This document shows, in pieces, positions 61,756-64,000 of a DNA stretch of 64,000 nt. The first letter of the stretch is position 1, and each line of letters begins with the position of its first letter. The notes under the pieces are model-generated. The model ran no database searches and was not told the origin of the DNA. It was given only the letters and a program-made list of their open reading frames with translations. The stretch comes from Paranoxybacillus sp035645275. GTDB lineage: Bacteria > Bacillota > Bacilli > Bacillales > Anoxybacillaceae. The position numbers were made by a program, and so were the translations under genes. The stretch is taken from NCBI GenBank assembly GCA_035645275.1, contig DASQMX010000026.1, positions 682,001 to 746,000 of the forward strand, written 5' to 3'.

Positions 61756-62621
61756 TCTGTTTCCTCCCCTTTCTCTACGGGATAATCAATTTTCCGTTTC
61801 GCAATAATGACATCATCAATATCGTAAACATTTGCATAAGGCTTTACATAAGCCATTTGCGTTAATCCATATTCATCCGGTTCAACTTCAAGCACTTCGC
61901 CAATCACCAAGCCCTTTGGAAATACGCCTCCAAGACCTGATGTTAACACTTTTTGCTTCTTTTTAATTTTCGCATCAAATGGGATTCTTCTTAAAAGCAG
62001 TGCTTTTCGCTTTTCGTCATAACCTTCAATCAAGCCAAATGCATTTTCTTCTCCTTGAACAAATGCAGAAATACGATTTTTTTGATCTGAAGCGCTTAAC
62101 AACTGAATCGTTGCTGTGAACGGTGAAACATGCTGAACTTTTCCGACAAGAGCTCTTGAAGGTGTAATGACCGCCATACCTTTTGCCACACCGTGCCGTT
62201 CGCCCTTATTGACAATAACCAGTTCCTGCCATCGGTCAGGGTTACGCCCTACCACCGTTGCTTGAATTGGCTCAAAATCCCTTAGGCTTTCCTTTTTATC
62301 GAGAAATTCGCGTAATCTTGCGTTCTCTTTTTCCAATTCCTGAACTTGTGCTTCTAACACTGCATACTCTTCTAGCCGCTCTTTCAAAATTTTATTTTGT
62401 TTGTATGTATGTTTTATATCGTTGACATTTTCAAAGAAGCCCGCAACGAATTGTGCGGGCTTATGAAAAATAAACTGCACAAAACCAGTTGTATCTTTAA
62501 TAAATTGCTCCGGCCAAGTCAAATTTTGTCGATCTTTCAAGGAAAAACCAATCAATGCCACGAGAAACATGATGCTGACTAACAAAACAATTAAACGTTT
62601 ATTCAAAAAAAACTGTGGCAT
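61752..62621 (-). CDS. mreC: cell shape-determining protein MreC
   Basis: A 289-aa bitopic protein. One helix near residues 8-27 (LIVLLVSIMFLVALIGFSL) and a periplasm-side coiled coil (LKERLEEYAVLEAQVQELEK) lead to the beta domain with VVGRNPDRWQELVIVNKGER and VLTSGLGGVFPKGLVIGEV. Between mreB and mreD in one operon. Confidence 0.96.
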   Translation of the reverse strand: MPQFFLNKRLIVLLVSIMFLVALIGFSLKDRQNLTWPEQFIKDTTGFVQFIFHKPAQFVAGFFENVNDIKHTYKQNKILKERLEEYAVLEAQVQELEKENARLREFLDKKESLRDFEPIQATVVGRNPDRWQELVIVNKGERHGVAKGMAVITPSRALVGKVQHVSPFTATIQLLSASDQKNRISAFVQGEENAFGLIEGYDEKRKALLLRRIPFDAKIKKKQKVLTSGLGGVFPKGLVIGEVLEVEPDEYGLTQMAYVKPYANVYDIDDVIIAKRKIDYPVEKGEETE

Positions 62622-62642
62622 GATTTTTACACCCTCTTACGT

Positions 62643-63665
62643 TTAGCGATAATCTCTTGATTTATTTTTAAATAAATGAATATGGTCTAACGCTTTGCCT
62701 GTACCGATTGCGACACAATCAAGCGGATTTTCTGCTACAATCACCGGCATTTTTGTTTCCTCACTGATGACTTTATCAAGGTTGCGCAGCAGTGCACCGC
62801 CGCCAGTTAACACAATGCCGCGGTCCATAATGTCAGCCGCTAATTCCGGTGGCGTTTTTTCCAACGTATTTTTCACGGAATCAACAATCGCATATACTGT
62901 ATCTCGCAAAGCTTCTGCAATTTCCTCAGGGCTAATTTCAATCGTTTTCGGCAGACCTGTCAGCAAGTCACGACCGCGGATTTCCATGTTGTCGATTCCT
63001 TCAGGATTGCCAGCTGAACCAATTTCTACTTTAATCGCTTCTGCCGTGCGTTCACCAATCATTAAATTATACGTTTTGCGAATGTAATGAATAATCGCCT
63101 CGTCCATCTCATCGCCAGCAACGCGAATGGATTGGCTTGTGACAATGCCTCCCAACGAAATAACCGCCACTTCTGTCGTACCGCCGCCGATGTCGACAAC
63201 CATGCTTCCTGTCGGCTCCCATACCGGAAGATTAGCGCCGATTGCCGCAGCAAACGGTTCTTCAATCGTGTATGCATCACGCGCTCCCGCTTGCCGTGTC
63301 GCATCGATGACCGCACGCTCCTCAACGGCTGTAATTCCGTATGGAACGCAGACCATTACATAAGGTTTTCCAGAGAACAATCCTTTATTTTTCGTTGCCT
63401 GCTTAATGTAATATTTCATCATCGTTGCCGTTGTTTCATAATCAGCGATAACGCCGTCTTTCATCGGACGTAATGCCACAACGTTTCCTGGCGTACGTCC
63501 AATCATGTTTTTCGCCTCGTTTCCAACCGCGACAATTTGCTTCGTATCTTTCTGTAACGCAACAACTGAAGGCTCTCTTAGCACAATTCCTTTCCCTTTG
63601 ACATACACAAGCGTATTCGCAGTACCTAGGTCTATGCCAAGATCTTTCGTACCAAATCCTAACAT
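62643..63665 (-). CDS. mreB: rod shape-determining protein MreB
   Basis: A 340-aa bacterial actin that guides sidewall synthesis. Actin-fold motifs are DLGIDLGTANTLVYVKGKGI, MVVDIGGGTTEVAVISLGG and GIVLTGGGALLRNLD. The ATG at 63665 with AAAGGAAG upstream gives the family start MLGFGTKDLG; an earlier start is rejected. First gene of mreB-mreC-mreD-minC-minD as in B. subtilis. About 200 bases upstream hold its promoter region; no clear boxes chosen. Confidence 0.97.
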   Translation of the reverse strand: MLGFGTKDLGIDLGTANTLVYVKGKGIVLREPSVVALQKDTKQIVAVGNEAKNMIGRTPGNVVALRPMKDGVIADYETTATMMKYYIKQATKNKGLFSGKPYVMVCVPYGITAVEERAVIDATRQAGARDAYTIEEPFAAAIGANLPVWEPTGSMVVDIGGGTTEVAVISLGGIVTSQSIRVAGDEMDEAIIHYIRKTYNLMIGERTAEAIKVEIGSAGNPEGIDNMEIRGRDLLTGLPKTIEISPEEIAEALRDTVYAIVDSVKNTLEKTPPELAADIMDRGIVLTGGGALLRNLDKVISEETKMPVIVAENPLDCVAIGTGKALDHIHLFKNKSRDYR

Positions 63666-63887
63666 CACGTATCTTCCTTTCTGAAACAAAATGCTAATTT
63701 TTTATATTAAACGCAAACTTCATACAGTTACATATTTCGGCAAAGTTCGAGTTTTTTTGCCGACTTCTTCACAAAACAAACTAATCCCTTTGTTTGACTC
63801 CGTTCGACATTGCTTTGTCCTTCTTGCAAACAAATAGGAAAAACTCATAACTGTTATTATACCTGATTCGACAAAAAAAGAGAACTA

Positions 63888-64000
63888 TTACACATATCCT
63901 TTTTCTTTTAGGCTAACAAATTTTCGGTCACCGATAATAAGATGGTCTAACAATTCGATGCCAATCATTCTCCCACATTCAACGAGCCGCTTGGTGACTT
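63888..64000 (-). CDS. radC: RadC/JAMM-family DNA repair protein, C-terminal end
   Basis: Only the last 37 codons are in the window: TKRLVECGRMIGIELLDHLI, IGDRKFVSLKEKGYV and a TAA. The LDHLIIGD block is the C-terminal part of the RadC MPN/JAMM domain. The rest lies beyond the right edge. Upstream of mreB on the same strand, as in B. subtilis. Despite the name, a repair role is doubtful for the family. Confidence 0.9.
   Translation of the reverse strand, partial: VTKRLVECGRMIGIELLDHLIIGDRKFVSLKEKGYV

Overview
The window looks like chromosome of a spore-forming, moderately low-GC Bacillaceae, most like the thermophilic Geobacillus / Parageobacillus / Anoxybacillus group. This is inferred from gene order and product similarity; no database was searched. 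The order mnmA-cysteine desulfurase-cymR, rarA, 6S RNA-aspS-hisS, dtd-relA-apt-recJ-secDF-comN-spoVB, yajC-tgt-queA-ruvB-ruvA, bofC, yebC-coxA-safA, niaR-pheA-pheB-obg-spo0B-rpmA-prp-rplU, spoIVFB-spoIVFA-minD-minC-mreD-mreC-mreB-radC follows the Bacillus subtilis backbone, read here mostly on the minus strand. Sporulation genes (bofC, coxA, safA, spoVB, spo0B, spoIVFA/FB and an RsfA-type regulator) support an endospore former.

Layout. 1-8.1 kb: tRNA thiolation and cysteine regulation, a shortened YczE-like membrane gene, rarA, and a TetR regulator beside an RND efflux pump (SwrC type). 8.3-23.9 kb: an RsfA-like factor, tcdA, 6S RNA, the T-box-controlled hisS-aspS operon, a secreted SH3b amidase, and dtd/relA/apt/recJ/secDF/comN. 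24-30.6 kb: spoVB, then the yajC-tgt-queA and ruvA-ruvB genes. 30.7-33.7 kb: a decayed accessory patch with an aminoglycoside-nucleotidyltransferase-like pseudogene broken by 59-bp palindromic repeats, bofC, an unrecognised YNQP-type protein and an internally deleted IS3-type element. 33.7-40.2 kb: yebC, coxA, nadE, an APH-fold protein, repeat-rich safA, a ruined nifS and an intact niaR. No nadABC genes lie next to niaR in this window.

40.3-53.1 kb is the main accessory region: a polymorphic-toxin island between niaR and pheA. It has one full-length secreted WapA/RHS protein (1997 aa) with a toxin tip and immunity gene. Behind it, all on the same strand, lie four orphan modules. Three carry a piece of RHS core, a different toxin tip and an immunity gene; the fourth keeps only a toxin fragment and its immunity gene. 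Each module ends in its own terminator. Several orphan toxins are frameshifted or truncated while their immunity genes are open. A 19-bp piece of the pheA 3' end is repeated at both edges of the island.

53.3-64 kb returns to the conserved backbone: phenylalanine synthesis, Obg, Spo0B, the L21-Prp-L27 operon with its leader RNA, the SpoIVF protease pair, Min and Mre proteins and the end of radC.

Three small repeat families stand out. A nested palindrome of about 120 bp occurs three times, always downstream of a gene and always in the same orientation to that gene. A 59-bp hairpin repeat occurs four times and resembles IS200/IS605 ends. safA contains two tandem coding repeats. Many predicted start codons were set from ribosome-binding-site spacing, so they are shorter than the longest open frame.
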